A DNA stretch of 64,000 nucleotides from Sphingomonas sp. AOB5 (GCF_029433115.1 NZ_JARNTV010000001.1:1-64000); one strand, 5' to 3'; positions 23,986-34,309 are shown, counted from the stretch's first letter. Notes: a model not told the origin generated them from the letters alone. Translations and numbers: made by a program.

Positions 23986-26211
23986 TCAGCAGACCCGCGT
24001 GAATACGTCCTCGCGCGGTGAAGCCCGGAGCAGATGATCGCGGAACTGATCGAGTGCGACGTCCAGCGAAGGCATTTGCGTACCATGCGCCGTCGCAAGC
24101 GCGGCGTGGCGCGGCCGTTCGGCCACCCACCCAAGGTCCTCGGCCAACGCCCGATCGAGCAACCCTCGCGGCAGACCGCAACGGTCAGCAATCCGCTCAG
24201 CAAAGTCGTACCACGATAGCGCTGTGCCGCCAGCGACGTGCCGGAGGCCGCTTGCACCATCGATCAGCAGGTCGAGCACAGAGTCGCACAGATGCGGGAC
24301 AAAGGTGGGTGAGACAATGTGCTGGTCCGAAGCCGCGAAACGCTCGCCGGCGAGGAGGCGCGTGGCGACCTGCATCGCGAAATTATGGGCGTCCAGTGGC
24401 GAGAAGAATGCGGCTGTCCGGATCACCAGATGCGAGCCCGCGAGTTCCAGTATCAACCGGTCCGCAAGCGCCTTGCTCGCGCCATAGACTCCGAGCGGCG
24501 CGGGCGGATCACCTTCGAGATAGGGCGACTGTTTCGCACCGTCGAACACCAGGTCGCTCGAGAAGCTGACCGTCGATATCTCGCGGTCATCGCAGTGGCG
24601 GGCAAGATCGACCGCACCCTTCAGGTTCGCGGCGCTGCATCCCTGCGGGTCGCGCTCCGCGTCATCAACCCGCACCCACCCAGCGGCATTGATCACGGCC
24701 CATGGCCGATGCCTATCCAGCGCAGCGGCAATTGTCGCACCATCAGTGAGATCGAGAGCACTGCGATCCAGCAGGACATGGCCGATGTCCCGGTGCGCAC
24801 ATGCTCGCGCCAGCGCCTGCCCGAGGGTGCCCGTCGCGCCGCAGATCATCAGCGGCCGATCCCCATTCGCGCGCCAATCCGGCGCCGGAGAGGTATCGGT
24901 CAACGGGGCCGTTCGTGGCACGGGTGCATAGAGAAGGCGGATCGGGCGTCGCCACCATCCCCTGCCCTGTGCCACCGGATGCTGATTCTCTGGGCGATCG
25001 ATGTCCGACAGCATCGATGCCAGGGCCGTCGGCTGCGGCGTTCCGCTTCGCGTATCGAAGGCTCCCGCCTCGTAATGCCCCCGGTCCGTCAGCAGCGTGT
25101 TCCAGCCTTGGCTCCCGAGCAGGGCCCAGCTGGTAACGGCTCGGATATCCACACCTTCTTTGCGAAGCTTCTGCGCTGTCCGCCAGGCCTCGCCCATCCA
25201 CCGCATCTGCTCCTCCCGCGAGCAGCCGTTGTGAACCTCGGTAATCGCCAGCGGGATGCCATAGCGTTGCCACGCCTCGTGAAGGACGCCGGCAAGGCCG
25301 GGGGGCGCAGGGTCGAGCACCCGCACAGCCTCGATATCCGCATAACGCTGCTCGGCATTGCCGCCGATCGCATGCGCCGGATAACGGCGTATGCGGTGAT
25401 CGAGAAAGCGGTCGCTGGTCAGGTAATGGTTCACGCCGATCAGGTCCGGCGGGCATGGATCGTTGGCGATCACAGCCAGCCGCGAGCCCAACCCAAAGCC
25501 CGTCAGCCGATCCCACATCGGATGCTCGGGAACCACGCGCCCGCATAGCAGGTCCCAGCTCATCCATCGCCGCACATTGTCGAACCCGGCCTGATGCCGC
25601 AGCGGTACGGTTGCCCAGCTGCGTCCCAGATCCTCGGTCTGGATCAGCCGGGCGGCGGGGTTGATGCGGCGGATTGCGCGCATCGACAGGCGGATGCCGT
25701 CGATCTGGTTGAGCAGCGCCTGCCAGAAGGCGCGCTCGTCGCGAGCATGCGGATACCAATGCCCATAGAGCGCCGAAAAGCGCGCCGTGGTCAGCGGCTC
25801 ATTCACGGGCGTCCAATCATCTATCCACGGATAGCGCGCCGCGACCGCGCCGGCGAAATCAGACAGCTTTGCAGCAAAGCGGTCGTCGAGCAGGTGGGTG
25901 TAATGCGGGCCGCTGCCATGATGCACGAGGCCCGCAATCGGCCGCACGCCAGATGCTCCCAGCTCCGCGAGCCGCGCATCGGTCGCGCGCCAGTCGAAAA
26001 TCCCCTCGCCGTCCGGAGAAATCCGTTCCCACAAGAGAGGGTAGCGCAGTGCCTTGATCCCAAGGCGGGCGAACAGCGCGAGGTCACCGGGCCGCGCATC
26101 GTGTCCGCTTACCACCGACTGATCGGTGAACCGGTCCTGGACACGGTTGACCGTACATTCGTGCCCACCCCAGAGCTCGAGCGCATGAGTCCCAAATTCA
26201 GGATCAGCCAA
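23986..26211 (-). CDS. Fusion: family-1-like glycoside hydrolase + RmlD-type sugar-nucleotide reductase
   Basis: 741 residues from TTG at 26211; an in-frame stop lies just upstream and no ATG fits. Residues ~1-400 form a GH1-like TIM barrel: WERISPDGEGIFDW, acid/base Glu in WTPVNEPLT (~137) and a candidate nucleophile Glu in LAITEVHNG (~325). After a ~40-residue linker, residues ~453-735 form an RmlD-type short-chain reductase (MICGATGTLGQALARA Rossmann motif, FSSDLVFDG, YGASKALAD with Tyr/Lys). RmlD normally makes dTDP-rhamnose. Fusing a glycosidase with a nucleotide-sugar enzyme suggests remodelling of a surface glycan. Divergent from the GT-UGM fusion. Confidence 0.85.
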   Translation of the reverse strand: MADPEFGTHALELWGGHECTVNRVQDRFTDQSVVSGHDARPGDLALFARLGIKALRYPLLWERISPDGEGIFDWRATDARLAELGASGVRPIAGLVHHGSGPHYTHLLDDRFAAKLSDFAGAVAARYPWIDDWTPVNEPLTTARFSALYGHWYPHARDERAFWQALLNQIDGIRLSMRAIRRINPAARLIQTEDLGRSWATVPLRHQAGFDNVRRWMSWDLLCGRVVPEHPMWDRLTGFGLGSRLAVIANDPCPPDLIGVNHYLTSDRFLDHRIRRYPAHAIGGNAEQRYADIEAVRVLDPAPPGLAGVLHEAWQRYGIPLAITEVHNGCSREEQMRWMGEAWRTAQKLRKEGVDIRAVTSWALLGSQGWNTLLTDRGHYEAGAFDTRSGTPQPTALASMLSDIDRPENQHPVAQGRGWWRRPIRLLYAPVPRTAPLTDTSPAPDWRANGDRPLMICGATGTLGQALARACAHRDIGHVLLDRSALDLTDGATIAAALDRHRPWAVINAAGWVRVDDAERDPQGCSAANLKGAVDLARHCDDREISTVSFSSDLVFDGAKQSPYLEGDPPAPLGVYGASKALADRLILELAGSHLVIRTAAFFSPLDAHNFAMQVATRLLAGERFAASDQHIVSPTFVPHLCDSVLDLLIDGASGLRHVAGGTALSWYDFAERIADRCGLPRGLLDRALAEDLGWVAERPRHAALATAHGTQMPSLDVALDQFRDHLLRASPREDVFTRVC

Positions 26212-26347
26212 GGACGTAAATAATAGCCTTCACGCTACTTGCCGCAGATCGAAAACCTGCGCCGCTTCCGATGTCGCCGAAAATTCATGGGCAAAGCATA
26301 ACCCAGATTATGCTGGGGAAATTATTGATATCCTAAAGGATTTTAGC

Positions 26348-26373
26348 GGAACGTCCGCTCGGCAATAGAGTTC
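26348..26373 (+). promoter_or_regulatory. EcfG-like promoter (GGAAC-N16-AGTTC)
   Basis: GGAAC at 26348-26352 and AGTTC at 26369-26373, ~50 bases before the GT-UGM gene. It probably drives the run to katE and beyond. Confidence 0.7.
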
Positions 26374-26423
26374 ACCCTCCGGGCGACTTTCTTTTGTCGA
26401 CTTCCACTATCTAAGGATTTTGC

Positions 26424-28817
26424 ATGGGCCGAGTAATGGCCTTCGGCGACGCGCCGGAGAGTGATGACGTGCGTTCAGGCGACGTCGGCCAGCGGACGTT
26501 GCTCTGCTTCAGCCATCTTCGCTGGGCATTCGTGTTCCAGCGGCCCCAGCACCTGATGAGCCGCTTCGCGAAGACCGGCGAGGTCGTGTATTGGGAGGAG
26601 CCGCTCTATCTAGCCCAAGGCGAGCAGCCGAGGCTGGAAACCCGGAGCTGTCCGGTGACCGGGGTAATTATTGCAATCCCCCAACTCCCGCCGGACGAAT
26701 CTCAGGCAACCGAGCACGCCATGCTCCGCCGCCTGCTCGACACCTATCTGCTGAACGTGAAGCATCCGGTGACGCGCTGGTACTACACGCCGATGATGCT
26801 GCCCTTTTCGGAGCATGTCGAAGCGAGCTGCGTCGTCTATGATTGCATGGACGAGCTGGCCAATTTCCTCGGCGCCCCACCGGAGTTGCTGCCGCTCGAA
26901 ACCCGGTTGTTCGACCAGGCCGATCTGGTCTTCACCGGCGGCTACAGCCTCTACGAAGCGAAGCGCGCCCGGCATGGCAACATCCATCCTTTCCCGTCCA
27001 GCGTCGATGTCGCGCATTTTACGGCGGCGCGCACGCACGCCTTTGATCCCGACGATCAGGCCCACCTGCCGCGGCCTCGCCTCGGCTTCTATGGCGTGGT
27101 GGACGAGCGCATGAATCTGGCCTTGCTGGCGCACCTTGCCGACGCCCGCCCGCACTGGTCGGTGATGATCGTCGGCCCGGTCGTGAAGATCAACCCGGCC
27201 GACCTGCCGCAGCGGCCAAACCTCCATTATCTCGGCGGCAAGACGTACGACAAACTGCCTGCCTATCTCGGCGCGTGGGACGTGGCGCTGATGCCGTTCG
27301 CAATCAATGATTCCACCCGATTCATCAGCCCGACGAAGACCCCCGAATATCTCGCCGCCGGAAGGCCCGTCGTATCAACCCCGATCACCGACGTCGTCCG
27401 CCACTATGGCAAGGTCGGTGGTGTGCAGATCGCGGATACGCCCGAAGCCTTTGTCGCAGCCTGCGATGCGGCGCTCGAACTCGCGCACGGTCCGAGCGGA
27501 TGGCTCGAAGAGGTCGATGGTCTGCTGGCCCGCATGTCATGGGACCGGACTTTCCGGGAAATGGACGAGCTGATCGCGCTGGCGATTCGAACGGCCGAAC
27601 AGGTGCACCCGGTCGTGTCCCCGACGAGCTGGCCCGCCGAGCGGCCGCAGCGGTACGATGTGATGGTTGTGGGTGCCGGCTTTGCCGGTGCGGTCATGGC
27701 CGAGCGACTGGCCAATGACGGCGGCAAGCGCGTGCTGGTGGTCGATCGCAGGCCGCATGTCGCCGGCAATGCGTTCGACCGCCTCGACGATGCGGGCGTG
27801 CTGATCCACCAATATGGCCCGCACATCTTCCACACCAATTCGAGCGATATCGTCGACTATCTGTCGCGCTTCACCGAGTGGCGCCCGTACGAACATCGGG
27901 TGCTCGCGGACATCGACGGGCTGCGCGTGCCGATGCCGATCAACCGCACGACGCTCAATCTGCTCTACGGGCTTGACCTCACCACCGACGAGGAAGCCGA
28001 AGCATTCCTAGCCAGCCGCGCCGAGCCGGTCGAACCGGTGGTCACGTCCGCCGATGTGGTGATTTCAAAGGTCGGACGCGAACTCTACGAGACCTTCTTC
28101 CAGGGGTATACGCGCAAGCAATGGGGCATGGACCCGAGCGAACTCGACAAGTCGGTGACGGCGCGTGTGCCGACGCGGACGTCGGAGGACGACCGCTACT
28201 TCACCGATAGTTTTCAAGCGATGCCGCTCGAGGGCTATACGCGGATGTTCGAGCGCATGCTCGACCATCCCAATATCGACCTGCTGCTCGGCGTCGATTT
28301 CGAGGAAGCGCGCGACGCCTATCCGCACGATCACCTCGTCTTCACCGGTCCGATCGACGAATATTTCGGGCACCGGTACGGCAAGCTGCCCTATCGCAGT
28401 CTCGAATTCCGGCACGAAACGGTGGATCGCGAGTGGTTCCAGCCCGTGGCGGTGGTCAACTTCCCATCCGAGGACGTGCCGCACACGCGGATCACCGAGT
28501 ACAAGCATCTCACCGGTCAAACCGCGCCACGCACCAGCCTGACCTACGAAATACCAAGCGCGACCGGCGACCCCTATTATCCGATCCCGCGGCCTGAAAA
28601 TCAGGCGCTTTTCAAACGCTACGAAGCGCTGGCGCTGGCCGCGCGTGACGTAACCTTCGTGGGGCGGCTCGCAACGTACCGGTACTACAACATGGACCAG
28701 GTCGTGGGCCAGGCGCTCGCCACTTACCGGCGCATGTCGGCGGCATTCGCCAAGCACGACCTTGGCGACATGGCCGCTCCCCAACTGGAACCGAAGCTGG
28801 CCGTCAGCGCCGCCTGA
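26424..28817 (+). CDS. Fusion: glycosyltransferase + UDP-galactopyranose mutase
   Basis: 797 residues. Residues ~20-395 resemble GT-B glycosyltransferases (CFSHLRWAFVFQRPQHLMSRF, then YLGGKTYDKLPAYLGAWDVALMPFAINDSTRFISPTKTPEYLAAGRPVVST). From ~residue 411 a UDP-galactopyranose mutase follows: FAD-binding DVMVVGAGFAGAVMAERLA, GPHIFHTNSSDIVDYLSRFT, PINRTTLN and EYKHLTGQ. UGM makes UDP-galactofuranose, so one polypeptide could make and transfer Galf. Cytoplasmic. Downstream katE is 39 bases away. An EcfG-like promoter precedes it. Confidence 0.9.
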   Translation: MGRVMAFGDAPESDDVRSGDVGQRTLLCFSHLRWAFVFQRPQHLMSRFAKTGEVVYWEEPLYLAQGEQPRLETRSCPVTGVIIAIPQLPPDESQATEHAMLRRLLDTYLLNVKHPVTRWYYTPMMLPFSEHVEASCVVYDCMDELANFLGAPPELLPLETRLFDQADLVFTGGYSLYEAKRARHGNIHPFPSSVDVAHFTAARTHAFDPDDQAHLPRPRLGFYGVVDERMNLALLAHLADARPHWSVMIVGPVVKINPADLPQRPNLHYLGGKTYDKLPAYLGAWDVALMPFAINDSTRFISPTKTPEYLAAGRPVVSTPITDVVRHYGKVGGVQIADTPEAFVAACDAALELAHGPSGWLEEVDGLLARMSWDRTFREMDELIALAIRTAEQVHPVVSPTSWPAERPQRYDVMVVGAGFAGAVMAERLANDGGKRVLVVDRRPHVAGNAFDRLDDAGVLIHQYGPHIFHTNSSDIVDYLSRFTEWRPYEHRVLADIDGLRVPMPINRTTLNLLYGLDLTTDEEAEAFLASRAEPVEPVVTSADVVISKVGRELYETFFQGYTRKQWGMDPSELDKSVTARVPTRTSEDDRYFTDSFQAMPLEGYTRMFERMLDHPNIDLLLGVDFEEARDAYPHDHLVFTGPIDEYFGHRYGKLPYRSLEFRHETVDREWFQPVAVVNFPSEDVPHTRITEYKHLTGQTAPRTSLTYEIPSATGDPYYPIPRPENQALFKRYEALALAARDVTFVGRLATYRYYNMDQVVGQALATYRRMSAAFAKHDLGDMAAPQLEPKLAVSAA

Positions 28818-28856
28818 CCCGCGCGTCCCAACTCACGTCTTTCCGAGGAACTTATC

Positions 28857-31070
28857 ATGGCCAAGAAGCCCGCGCCCAAATCCAAAGCCAAGCTGACGCC
28901 TCCCGACATCGCAGGTGCCGATATCGGAGGGGAATCGCCGCAAAAGGCATCCCCCGTCCCGGCCGATGCCAATATCTCCTTCGCGTTCGGCGAGCCCCAG
29001 GCCGATGGCGGCGAGACGCATCAGGTCGCGGGCGGCGATGTCGCAACACTGACCACGCAGCAGGGTGCGCCGGTCGCCGACGACCAGAACACGCTGAAAC
29101 AGGGCGCGCGCGGTCCAGCACTCCTCGAGGATTTCCATTTCCGGGAGAAAATCTTTCACTTCGATCATGAGCGCATCCCCGAGCGCGTCGTCCACGCCCG
29201 CGGCTATGGCGCGCACGGCTTTTTCGAGCTCACCGACAGCCTGGCGGATGTGACGCGCGCAGACATTTTTCAGCGCGTCGGCGAGCGGACCCCGGCGTTC
29301 GTCCGCTTCTCGACCGTCGCCGGCTCGAAGGGGTCGTTCGATCTGGCCCGCGACGTCCGTGGCTTCGCGGTCAAGCTCTATACGAATGAAGGCAACTGGG
29401 ATCTTGTTGGCAACAACATACCGGTTTTCTTCATCCAGGACGCGATCAAATTCCCTGACCTTGTCCATTCGGCCAAGCCGGAACCCGACCGCAACTTTCC
29501 CCAAGCGCAGACTGCGCACGACAATTTCTGGGACTTCATCAGCCTCACCCCGGAAAGCTTCCACATGATCATGTGGACCATGTCGGACCGCGCGATCCCG
29601 CGCTCGTTCCGCACGATGGAAGGCTTTGGCGTCCACACCTTCCGGCTGGTCGACGCGAAGGGCAAGTCGACCTTCGTTAAGTTTCATTGGAAACCGAAGC
29701 AGGGCCTGCAGTCGGTCGTCTGGAACGAAGCGGTCAAGATCAACGGCGCGGACCCCGACTTCCATCGCCGCGACCTATGGGATGCGATCAACGGCGGGGA
29801 CTTCCCTGAATGGGAGCTGGGCGTACAGTTGTTCGACGACGCCTTCGCCGACAGCTTCGACTTCGACGTGCTCGACGCGACGAAGATCATCCCCGAGGAA
29901 CTGGTGCCCGTCCGCGTCGTCGGCCGGCTGGTGCTCGACCGCGTGGTCGACAATTTCTTCGCCGAGACCGAGCAGGTTGCGTTCTGCACCCAAAATATCG
30001 TGCCGGGCATCGACTTCTCGAACGATCCGCTGCTCGCGGGCCGCAACTTCTCCTACCTCGACACCCAGATCAAACGGCTGGGCGGACCCAATTTCACGCA
30101 CATCCCGATCAATGCGCCGAAATGCCCGATGGCCCATTTCCAGCAGGACGGGCACATGGCGATGCGCAATCCCAAGGGCCGGGTGAACTACGAGCCCAAC
30201 AGCTGGGGACCGACGATCGGCGGCCCGCGCGAAGATCCGGTGCATGGCTTTACCAGCTTCCCCGATGTCGCCGACGGCCCCAAGCAGCGGGTGCGCTCGG
30301 AAAGCTTCGCCGACCATTATAGCCAGGCACGGCAGTTCTTCGTCAGCCAGACCCCGATCGAGCAAAAGCATATTGGCGATGCACTGGTGTTCGAGTTGAG
30401 CAAGGTCGAGCGTCCCGACATCCGCTCGCGGACGGTCTCGCACCTCCTCAACATCGACGAGAATCTTGCAGTAGCGGTCGCCGACGGGCTCGGACTCGCC
30501 ATTCCCGATGCAGCGGTCGCGGCGCGCAAGCCGATCACCGACCTGCCGCCATCCGACCCGCTCAGCATCATCAAGAATGGCCCCGAGAGCTTCAAGGGCC
30601 GGAAGCTCGGCATTCTGCTGAGCAATGACGCCGATGCTGCCTTGTTCAAGGCGCTGCTCAAGGCAGTCGATGCCGAAGGTGCGGTATATGAAGTCGTCGC
30701 CCCCAAGATCGGCGGCGTGACGCTGTCCGACGGCACGAAGGTCGCCGCGAAGCACAAGATCGATGGCGGCCCCTCCGTCCTGTTCGATGCCGTCGCTATC
30801 CTCGTCTCAGACGAGGGCGCGTCCCTGCTCTCGCTCGATGCTGCCGCTAAGGACTTTGCGACCGATGCGTTCGCGCATTGCAAGTTCATCGGCATCAGCG
30901 CGGAGGCCGAGGCGCTCTTCGTCGCCGCAGGAATCGCCGACGATCTCGATCAGGCCTGCCTGCCCCTCAGCAAGGCGGCCGACGCAAGGACCTTCATCGA
31001 AGCGTGCCGTGCGCTGCGGTTCTGGCCGCGCGAACTGACGGTCGATCTGGACGCCGCCAACGGCGAATGA
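28857..31070 (+). CDS. katE: Large-subunit catalase (HPII type)
   Basis: 737 residues, a clade 2 catalase with a C-terminal DJ-1/PfpI-like domain (~residues 580-730). It decomposes hydrogen peroxide. Seen: distal His in [12 protein letters not shown], Asn in [19 protein letters not shown], proximal haem Tyr in [15 protein letters not shown], and FYxRP-like region [11 protein letters not shown]. The basic N-terminal extension ([20 protein letters not shown]) is usual for large catalases. RBS GAGGA. It lies in the run behind the EcfG-like promoter, matching the usual stress control of such catalases. Confidence 0.95.
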   Translation: MAKKPAPKSKAKLTPPDIAGADIGGESPQKASPVPADANISFAFGEPQADGGETHQVAGGDVATLTTQQGAPVADDQNTLKQGARGPALLEDFHFREKIFHFDHERIPERVVHARGYGAHGFFELTDSLADVTRADIFQRVGERTPAFVRFSTVAGSKGSFDLARDVRGFAVKLYTNEGNWDLVGNNIPVFFIQDAIKFPDLVHSAKPEPDRNFPQAQTAHDNFWDFISLTPESFHMIMWTMSDRAIPRSFRTMEGFGVHTFRLVDAKGKSTFVKFHWKPKQGLQSVVWNEAVKINGADPDFHRRDLWDAINGGDFPEWELGVQLFDDAFADSFDFDVLDATKIIPEELVPVRVVGRLVLDRVVDNFFAETEQVAFCTQNIVPGIDFSNDPLLAGRNFSYLDTQIKRLGGPNFTHIPINAPKCPMAHFQQDGHMAMRNPKGRVNYEPNSWGPTIGGPREDPVHGFTSFPDVADGPKQRVRSESFADHYSQARQFFVSQTPIEQKHIGDALVFELSKVERPDIRSRTVSHLLNIDENLAVAVADGLGLAIPDAAVAARKPITDLPPSDPLSIIKNGPESFKGRKLGILLSNDADAALFKALLKAVDAEGAVYEVVAPKIGGVTLSDGTKVAAKHKIDGGPSVLFDAVAILVSDEGASLLSLDAAAKDFATDAFAHCKFIGISAEAEALFVAAGIADDLDQACLPLSKAADARTFIEACRALRFWPRELTVDLDAANGE

Positions 31071-31095
31071 AGGGATCAAGGAGCGGGAGGTCGCG

Positions 31096-31758
31096 ATGCG
31101 CCGGATTCTGAGAGACAATGGTCTGACCATCGTCCTCCTGCTCCTGTTCGCCTTCAGTATCTGCGGCCAGTGGCTCACCGGCTGGCGCGTCGCAGTCGAG
31201 GATGCGATCCGGCACGGGAAGGCTGCAATGTCGCTCGCCGGCTATACGATCAGTCCCGAATTCCTCTCCTCGGTTTTCGAGAATTGGGAAAGCGAGTTTC
31301 TCCAGACGGGCGCCTATGTCGTCCTGACGGCGACGCTCTTCCAGCGCGGCTCGTCGGAGTCCAACGATCCGGACGATACCGAGCCCCGCGACGCGGATCT
31401 AGCGGCGCAGGCCGAAAAGCCCGGCGCACCTGTAATTCTGCGCAAAGGCCCCTTCTGGCGCGCACTCTATGCACGCTCACTGGGAATCGCACTGGCGCTC
31501 CTGTTCGCCGCCTCCTTCGTCCTACACTGGACTCAGAGCGCGCGTGCGGCGGCCGCGGAAGCGCGCGAGCATGGCGAGCCGGCGGTGGACACGCTGGCCT
31601 ATCTGCTCGACCCCCAGCTCTGGTTCGAATCCTTCCAGAACTGGCAGAGCGAATTCCTGTCGACCGCGATCCTCGTCGTTCTCTCCATCTATCTTCGGCA
31701 GCGGGAATCCCCTGAATCCAAGCCGGTCGCGGCACCTCATTCCAGCACCGGCACCTAA
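31096..31758 (+). CDS. DUF6766 family membrane protein
   Basis: 220 residues, 25 bases after katE. Four hydrophobic segments in two similar halves: each has a membrane helix, a loop and a motif (FENWESEFLQTGAYVVLTATLFQRGS near residue 60; FQNWQSEFLSTAILVVLSIYLRQRES near 190). This internal duplication is typical of DUF6766. Inner membrane; role unknown, but frequent beside stress genes in proteobacteria. Confidence 0.85.
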   Translation: MRRILRDNGLTIVLLLLFAFSICGQWLTGWRVAVEDAIRHGKAAMSLAGYTISPEFLSSVFENWESEFLQTGAYVVLTATLFQRGSSESNDPDDTEPRDADLAAQAEKPGAPVILRKGPFWRALYARSLGIALALLFAASFVLHWTQSARAAAAEAREHGEPAVDTLAYLLDPQLWFESFQNWQSEFLSTAILVVLSIYLRQRESPESKPVAAPHSSTGT

Positions 31759-31800
31759 GCGCTCAGGGAACGAGTCACGTCCAGCGCGAGTCTAGCCTTG

Positions 31801-33675
31801 ATGTCCAGCATGCGAACGACAAGTCCCGCGCAATCCTCCCCGAGAAAGGGGAAGAGGCTTGCGCTCCCGCCCTTTCGGCCGGTCCAGCTTGCGACTCTCG
31901 TCGACAGCGTGCCGACCGGCGACCGTTGGCTCCACGAGATGAAATATGACGGCTATCGGCTCGAGGTCGCGGTCGGCGCCGGCGAGGCTCGCGCCTATAC
32001 GCGCTCGGGCCTCGACTGGTCCGACAGGTTCACGGGCATCGTCGCCGCCGCGGCCGCGCTCGATGTCCGCTCGGCGCTGCTCGACGGCGAAGCGGTGGTC
32101 ATGGACATGCACGGCCGGTCGCGCTTCCAGGCTTTGCAGGGAGCGCTCAAGGGCGCGCCCGATACGATCGACTTTTTCGCGTTCGACCTGCTCGAACTGG
32201 ACGGCGAAGACCTGACAGGTCGTCCGCTTGCCGAACGCAAGGCGAGGCTCCGCGATATCCTGCCCGACGGGAATCCGCGCCTGCGCTATTCCGAGCATAT
32301 CGTCGGTAGCGGCGAAAAGCTGCTGCACAGCTTTTGCGAAGCGAGTCTCGAAGGCGTCATCTCGAAGCGCGCCGATGCCCGCTATATCGGTTCACGCTCG
32401 GGCGGCTGGCTCAAGACCAAATGCATCAAACGCCAGGAATTCGTCGTGGTCGGCTGGACTCCTTCGGACAAGTCCCGCGCCTTCCGCTCGCTGATCCTCG
32501 CCATCCATGACAAGGGCAAGCTCCGCTATGCTGGTAAGGTCGGGACCGGCTTCGCCAATGACGAGATATTCCGCCTGATGGAAATCATGGCTCCGCTCGA
32601 GCGCAAGGAGCCAACCGTCGAGGCACCGCGCGCGGAGGTGCGCGGCGCGCACTGGCTAAGCCCGACGCTCGTCGCCGAGATCGCCTATACCGAGATGACC
32701 AACGAGGGGACGCTCCGGCACCCCAGCTATCTTGGACTCCGCGAGGACAAGAAGGCCGAGGCAGTCGTGCTGGAAACCGAGGCGAATGTCGCCGAGATCG
32801 CCGCCCCCGCGGTCAGCAAGGTGAAGATCAGCAACCGCGATCGGGTGATCTTTCCAGAATCCAGCATCACCAAGGGCGAATTGGCTGACTATTATGCTGC
32901 CGTCGCGCCCGTCATGCTGCCGTGGGTCGCGAGCCGGCCGATCAGCTTGGTGCGGTGCCCGCAGGGACGCGCCAAGAAATGCTTTTTCCAGAAGCACGAC
33001 GCCGGGAGCTTCGGCGACGCAGTCAAGCATGTCGGCATCCTCGAGAAGGACGGACATGAGGAGCCCTACCTCTTCATCGATACCGCGGACGGCCTGGTGA
33101 CCTGCGTCCAGATGGGAACGATCGAATTTCATGGCTGGGGCGCGCGGATCGAGGATGTCGAGAAGGCGGACCGGCTGGTGTTCGACCTCGATCCAGACGA
33201 GGGGCTGGATTTCGAGGCGGTCCGCAAGGCCGCGTTTCACTTCCGCGATATCCTCAAGTCGATCGGGCTCGAGACCTTCCCGATGGCGACAGGCGGAAAG
33301 GGCATCCACGTGATCGCGCCGCTGGTGCCGAAAGCCGATTGGCCGGAGGTGAAGGATTTCGCGCATCGCCTCGCCCAAGCCGTGGCCCAAAGCGATCCGG
33401 ACAACTTCACGGCCGCGCTACCCAAGGCGCAGCGCAAGGGGCGGATCTTCGTCGACTATCTGCGCAACCAGCGCGGCGCGACCGCGGTGATGCCCTATTC
33501 GGTTCGCGCACGGCCGGAGGCACCGGTAGCTGCGCCGATCACTTGGAAGGAAATGGAGACGATCGACAAGCCGTCGCACTATCACATCGGCGACCCCGCT
33601 GAGCTGGTGAAACGCGCGGGCTCCAAGGCTCTAGCCGGTTGGGGCCGCGCCAATCAGGTGCTTCCCGACCTGTGA
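31801..33675 (+). CDS. ligD: DNA ligase D: ligase + polymerase domains, no phosphoesterase domain
   Basis: 624 residues. Residues ~25-320 are an ATP-dependent ligase (nucleophile Lys48 in HEMKYDGYR, LLDGEAVV, EGVISKRADARY, GWLKTKC). Residues ~340-620 are the primase-polymerase domain (ISNRDRVIFPESSITKGELADYY, DLDPDEGLDF, TGGKGIHVIAPL). The 3'-phosphoesterase module found in many LigD proteins is missing. LigD joins double-strand breaks with Ku, but no ku gene is visible in the window. Start at ATG 31801 is likely; TTG at 31798 is possible. Possibly co-transcribed with DUF6766. Confidence 0.93.
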   Translation: MSSMRTTSPAQSSPRKGKRLALPPFRPVQLATLVDSVPTGDRWLHEMKYDGYRLEVAVGAGEARAYTRSGLDWSDRFTGIVAAAAALDVRSALLDGEAVVMDMHGRSRFQALQGALKGAPDTIDFFAFDLLELDGEDLTGRPLAERKARLRDILPDGNPRLRYSEHIVGSGEKLLHSFCEASLEGVISKRADARYIGSRSGGWLKTKCIKRQEFVVVGWTPSDKSRAFRSLILAIHDKGKLRYAGKVGTGFANDEIFRLMEIMAPLERKEPTVEAPRAEVRGAHWLSPTLVAEIAYTEMTNEGTLRHPSYLGLREDKKAEAVVLETEANVAEIAAPAVSKVKISNRDRVIFPESSITKGELADYYAAVAPVMLPWVASRPISLVRCPQGRAKKCFFQKHDAGSFGDAVKHVGILEKDGHEEPYLFIDTADGLVTCVQMGTIEFHGWGARIEDVEKADRLVFDLDPDEGLDFEAVRKAAFHFRDILKSIGLETFPMATGGKGIHVIAPLVPKADWPEVKDFAHRLAQAVAQSDPDNFTAALPKAQRKGRIFVDYLRNQRGATAVMPYSVRARPEAPVAAPITWKEMETIDKPSHYHIGDPAELVKRAGSKALAGWGRANQVLPDL

Positions 33676-33698
33676 CCTGAACAATCACCATGCCAGTC

Positions 33699-33723
33699 CG
33701 CCGCCCGGAATGACCGGGCGGCG
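33699..33723. terminator. Bidirectional terminator-like hairpin
   Basis: CGCCGCCCGG-AATGA-CCGGGCGGCG, a perfect ten-pair stem between the convergent ligD and hemerythrin genes. Position suggests shared termination. Confidence 0.65.
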
Positions 33724-33732
33724 CTCATGGTC

Positions 33733-34272
33733 TCAGGCGGAAGCGCCCGTGTAGCGCTCATATTCTTCGGTATAGCGCCGGGTGATCAGCGCCTGGTCGG
33801 CAGGGTCGGCGGACTCGGCCAGCTCGGCGAACCAGGTGCCTTCCTCGGAATAAACGTGATGCGCGACCGCGCCTTCGATATGGCCGAGCTTGTCCAGATA
33901 GTCCTGGCTCATCGGGTCGAGCCGCTCGAGCAGGCCCATCTCCATCTTGGCGGCCGACTGCTCCTGATACGCAAGCTCAGCATGCCCGACCTGATGGTCG
34001 GCGGCGAGCGCGGGATAGACGGCGGCTTCCTCGGCGATCGAGTGACCAGTCAGGAGCAAGCCCAATTTCTCCTGCGCGGCGCGCCGCGACGTCGCGTCGC
34101 CGGCGGCCTTCACCGCGGCGAATTGCGCTTCGATCTCCCGGTGATGGCCAAGGATCTGGTCCAGCCAGTCGCCAGGCTTGGCCAGGCTTTCCGCCTTTGC
34201 TCGTGCTTCGGCACGCGCTTCGTCGCTTTCGGGCGGTGTAATCGCCGCTATCGCCTTGTCCAATATCGACAT
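33733..34272 (-). CDS. Hemerythrin HHE-domain protein
   Basis: 179 residues, four-helix type. Potential di-iron ligands: H in ILGHHREIEAQF, H/E in LLLTGHSIAEEAAVYPAL, H in DHQVGHAELAYQEQ, and E/H in HIEGAVAHHVYSEEGTWF. Such cytoplasmic proteins bind oxygen or iron or sense redox state. An EcfG-like promoter lies 38 bases upstream of the ATG at 34272, consistent with stress induction. Confidence 0.88.
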   Translation of the reverse strand: MSILDKAIAAITPPESDEARAEARAKAESLAKPGDWLDQILGHHREIEAQFAAVKAAGDATSRRAAQEKLGLLLTGHSIAEEAAVYPALAADHQVGHAELAYQEQSAAKMEMGLLERLDPMSQDYLDKLGHIEGAVAHHVYSEEGTWFAELAESADPADQALITRRYTEEYERYTGASA

Positions 34273-34309
34273 TATCCGTCCTCCAGCGCCGAATGGTTCG
34301 GCCCAGACT

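Noticed and set aside
24319..25548. 409-residue plus-strand frame
   Set aside because: Opposite the GH-RmlD fusion, whose motifs are firm.
31764..31800. GGAAC near the ligD start
   Set aside because: No GTT at the right distance; position reads GTC.
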